Of a stretch of DNA of 8,380 nucleotides, positions 6,981 to 8,380 are shown in pieces. The translations under genes were made by a program, and so were the position numbers. The notes under the pieces were generated by a model. That model saw only the letters and a program-made list of their open reading frames with translations, was not told where the DNA came from and made no database searches. Source of the stretch: JAUVXJ01 sp034430275 (GTDB taxonomy: Bacteria > Chloroflexota > Anaerolineae > UBA7937 > B3-Chlor); the NCBI GenBank assembly GCA_034430275.1, contig DAOUEW010000414.1:1-8380 (forward strand). The letters are read 5' to 3'. Position 1 is the first letter of the stretch. Every line of letters starts with the position of its first letter.

Positions 6981-7154
6981 GCACCAGGGTCTTCGGCGAC
7001 TGGTCTTCGCGGCTGGGGGCAGCGCTACGACCTCGGTGGTCACTTCAAGATGCCGATGACACAGGAGCCGACTGTCAGTCAGCCACACTGCGATGAGGCG
7101 CAGAGGGGGCGGTCAATACCACCCCATCTCAAGAGTGAGACTCAGCCGCCAACG
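6981..7154. other. Intergenic stretch upstream of the operon promoter
   Basis: No gene is supported here. Two copies of GGTCTTCG (6988-6995 and 7002-7009), 14 bp apart, sit just upstream of the -35 box and might be an activator site, but this is weak. A small perfect hairpin, TCTCA-AGAG-TGAGA, occurs near 7127-7140. Otherwise I see nothing notable. Confidence 0.3.
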
Positions 7155-7186
7155 AAAAGAGGAACGGCCGTGAAGCTCGTTCCCCT
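7155..7186 (-). terminator. Intrinsic terminator after tRNA-Arg
   Basis: Read on the minus strand, AGGGGAACG and CGTTCCTCT form a 9-bp stem with one G-U pair around an 11-nt loop, followed directly by a short T-run (TTTT when the last stem base is counted). It lies 15 bp beyond the tRNA 3' end. It would stop tRNA transcription before the catabolic operon promoter and so insulate the two units. Confidence 0.6.
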
Positions 7187-7201
7187 CCCCTGAATTGCGA
7201 G

Positions 7202-7274
7202 TACCCCCGGCGCGACTCGAACGCGCGCACACGGCTTCGGAGGCCGCTGCTCTATCCGCCTGAGCTACGGGGGC
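7202..7274 (-). tRNA. tRNA-Arg (anticodon CCG)
   Basis: The 73-nt minus-strand sequence folds as a standard cloverleaf. The acceptor stem is GCCCCCG/CGGGGGT with a terminal G-U pair and discriminator A. The D-stem is GCTC/GAGC. The anticodon stem is GCGGC/GCCGT around the loop CTCCGAA, giving anticodon CCG, which reads CGG (Arg). The variable region is 4 nt. The T-stem is GCGCG/CGCGC with loop TTCGAGT. The 3' CCA is not encoded, so it must be added after transcription. Confidence 0.96.
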
Positions 7275-7285
7275 ACGTGGACCCG

Positions 7286-7291
7286 ATTCTA
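7286..7291 (-). promoter_or_regulatory. Probable extended -10 element of tRNA-Arg
   Basis: The minus strand reads TGCTAGAAT, an extended -10 (TGn plus TAGAAT). It places the start about 5 nt before the first tRNA base at 7274. No good -35 hexamer is visible at 16-18 bp, as is common for extended -10 promoters. Confidence 0.45.
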
Positions 7292-7323
7292 GCACAACGG
7301 CGACTTCCCCGCCATTCGCAGCC

Positions 7324-7352
7324 GTAGCCGTGCTCCTCAAGATACCGGCTAC
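7324..7352 (-). terminator. Hairpin at the original end of the acetyltransferase gene, possible weak terminator
   Basis: GTAGCCG and CGGCTAC form a perfect 7-bp stem with a 15-nt loop. The stem overlaps the TAG that would end the full-length acetyltransferase frame (7349-7351). No T-run follows, so it is either a factor-dependent end or just an RNA-stabilising hairpin. Confidence 0.3.
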
Positions 7353-7474
7353 TCGAGCGAAAGCTCCAGACGAATCTCGTCCCGGATCGGGATGCCGGCG
7401 AAGCCTTCCTCTTCGCCACCGTGGTACTCCAGGATCCGGCCTGGCACAACCTCGGTGATCGCGAAGCCACAGCG
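7349..7474 (-). pseudogene. C-terminal remainder of the GNAT acetyltransferase beyond the in-frame TAG
   Basis: Forty-one further codons in the same frame encode RCGFAITEVVPGRILEY and onward to LELSLE, ending at TAG (7349-7351). The RCGF element is the typical GNAT motif B region after 'LY', so this was part of the same protein. No frameshift is needed; a single base change (for example CAG, GAG or AAG to TAG) explains the break. It may be a recent nonsense mutation, a read-through site or a sequencing error. Confidence 0.7.
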
Positions 7475-7942
7475 CTAATAGAGACCCAGGGCCGGAAGAT
7501 CGTCGTTGGAGGTGGCCACGACCACACGGCTGAGGCCCCTCCTGCGGGCCGATTCAACAGCCGCCTCCACAAGCGATTGGCCCAGGCCCCCGCCCTGATG
7601 CTCGGGCAACACGTTGAGCATTACCAGGTGCATCCGCTCACCCTCGACGGCGTAGGAGAGAAAACCGGCCAACTCGCTCTCCACCTCAGCCACGAGGGCG
7701 GGCAGTTGGAGCATGTCGTACAGATGATCGAAGCACTCCACCTCGGTCTCGCCCCAGAAGTGGAGAGCCAGCTCCTCCAATCTCCCTCGATCTTCCGGGT
7801 CGGCCTCGCGTATGACGAACGGTTTCCTCCGCCCCTCGTGCTTCGCCGCCACCACCTCGACTCGGGCGTGGCGCGGACAGACCAAGACCCCGGTTCGAGC
7901 GCATCTATACCAGGCCGGCTCGCCGCAGAGCGCGCATCTCAT
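7475..7942 (-). CDS. GNAT N-acetyltransferase with N-terminal zinc-finger-like domain, interrupted by a TAG
   Basis: The visible product is 155 residues. Residues 1-30 hold C3-x2-C6-x7-C14-x7-C22-x2-H25, a plausible zinc site. From about residue 41 (FVIREADPEDRGRLEELAL) a GNAT fold begins, with VLNVLPEHQGGGLG-type motif A near 109-121; its QGGGLG binds the acetyl-CoA pyrophosphate. The frame then stops at TAG (7475-7477) after ALGLY. This is exactly where GNAT proteins usually continue with a charged residue and a GF motif, and the same frame does continue as RCGFAITEV. The ATG at 7942 has an excellent AGGAGG site and directly follows the TGA of the upstream gene (TGAATG), so the two are translationally coupled. 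Acetyl transfer to a small molecule or protein is the family role; the substrate is unknown. The truncated form lacks the last strands and may be inactive. Confidence 0.8.
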   Translation of the reverse strand: MRCALCGEPAWYRCARTGVLVCPRHARVEVVAAKHEGRRKPFVIREADPEDRGRLEELALHFWGETEVECFDHLYDMLQLPALVAEVESELAGFLSYAVEGERMHLVMLNVLPEHQGGGLGQSLVEAAVESARRRGLSRVVVATSNDDLPALGLY

Positions 7943-8380
7943 TCAGCTTACCTCCTGCCGCCCTTCCCCCTCCCCTTCGAGCGAGTACAGGTGGACGTCC
8001 ACCCTGGCGAAGCTTCGCTGCTCGAGTAGCGTCCCGTAGCCGTCGAACCACTGCTTCACCAACCCCCGCTCGTCCCACAGGTCAGCCTCGGTGACGATGA
8101 ACCACACTGCTCCGTGTCCCGCAGTGGCCTCCGCCATCTCACGCTCCACACCTCTCGGCCCCATCCCTCTATTCGTGTACGGCGCATCCGCCGAGATGAA
8201 CTCATGTCCATAGTAGTACTTGAACACCGGCCTGCCCTGCGGGATCAGAAACACGAACAGGTCCCCGCGACCGTCCTCCTCCACGTACTCCGCCACCGAG
8301 CGATAGTCAGACTTGATCTTCGTGTGTCCTTGTCGAGCGACCACGTACAGATTACAAACCAGCACCGCTGCCAGGCACGC
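7943..8380 (-). CDS. C-terminal part of a membrane protein, probably an ArnT/PMT-type glycosyltransferase (5' end outside window)
   Basis: The frame is open through the right edge (ACLAAVLVCNLYVV...), so the gene begins outside the window; the GTG at 8365 is only an internal codon. The first 15 or so visible residues look like the end of a last transmembrane helix. A soluble domain of about 125 residues follows. It contains SDYRSVAEYVEE, then GDLFVFLIPQGRPVFKYYYG, then AVWFIVTEADLWDERGLVKQWF, and a strand-rich end RVDVHLYSLEG. This resembles the C-terminal domain of lipid-phosphate-sugar-dependent glycosyltransferases (Asp-Trp/Tyr-Arg before an amphipathic helix, then a 'GD' strand and a tyrosine-rich strand). 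The catalytic N-terminal part is not visible, so the assignment is tentative. It ends with TGA directly before the ATG of the acetyltransferase gene. Confidence 0.6.
   Translation of the reverse strand, partial: ACLAAVLVCNLYVVARQGHTKIKSDYRSVAEYVEEDGRGDLFVFLIPQGRPVFKYYYGHEFISADAPYTNRGMGPRGVEREMAEATAGHGAVWFIVTEADLWDERGLVKQWFDGYGTLLEQRSFARVDVHLYSLEGEGEGRQEVS

Noticed and set aside
7421..8029. A 202-codon plus-strand frame opposite the acetyltransferase and membrane protein genes
   Set aside because: It spans two real minus-strand genes and a gene boundary, with no recognisable domain.
1..8380. CRISPR arrays, insertion sequences, rRNA or phage genes
   Set aside because: I saw no regularly spaced repeats, transposase or phage motifs, or rRNA sequence on either strand.

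Overview
The window is GC-rich bacterial DNA, and every gene I can support lies on the minus strand, so transcription runs from the right edge towards the left. A glycyl radical enzyme points to an anaerobe or facultative anaerobe. The tRNA gene does not encode its CCA end, which fits many phyla. I cannot name the organism; an anaerobic, GC-rich lineage is as far as the sequence goes.

Layout from right to left (5'->3' on the minus strand). (1) 8380-7943: the C-terminal part of a membrane protein, probably a glycosyltransferase of the ArnT/PMT type, cut by the window edge. (2) 7942-7475: a GNAT acetyltransferase with an N-terminal Cys/His zinc-finger-like domain. It starts directly after the stop of gene 1 and is interrupted by an in-frame TAG. 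A further 41 GNAT-like codons follow in the same frame, to 7349. (3) 7274-7202: tRNA-Arg(CCG), with a likely promoter and a terminator hairpin. (4) 6980-6952: a sigma70-type promoter with both hexamers matching consensus and a 17-bp spacer. An 18-bp near-palindrome sits at the expected transcription start. (5) 6893 to beyond position 1: an apparent operon of five genes. These are a GntR/FCD regulator, a class III (CaiB/BaiF) CoA-transferase, an MFS transporter, a uroporphyrinogen-decarboxylase-fold (URO-D) protein, and a large glycyl radical enzyme (GRE) whose C-terminus lies off the left edge.

The GRE fills 1-2144 as one uninterrupted frame of 714 codons. It is the largest gene here and easy to miss because it has no stop codon inside the window.

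Inferred joint function: a substrate-regulated anaerobic catabolic module. The transporter imports an organic acid, the GRE performs radical chemistry on it (C-C or C-X lyase, dehydratase or addition), and the CoA-transferase moves CoA onto the substrate or product. The URO-D-like protein has an unknown role, and the GntR protein controls the operon through the operator at its own promoter. Neither the substrate nor the order of steps can be read from the sequence. The GRE-activating radical-SAM enzyme is not in the window and would be expected beyond the left edge or elsewhere in the genome.
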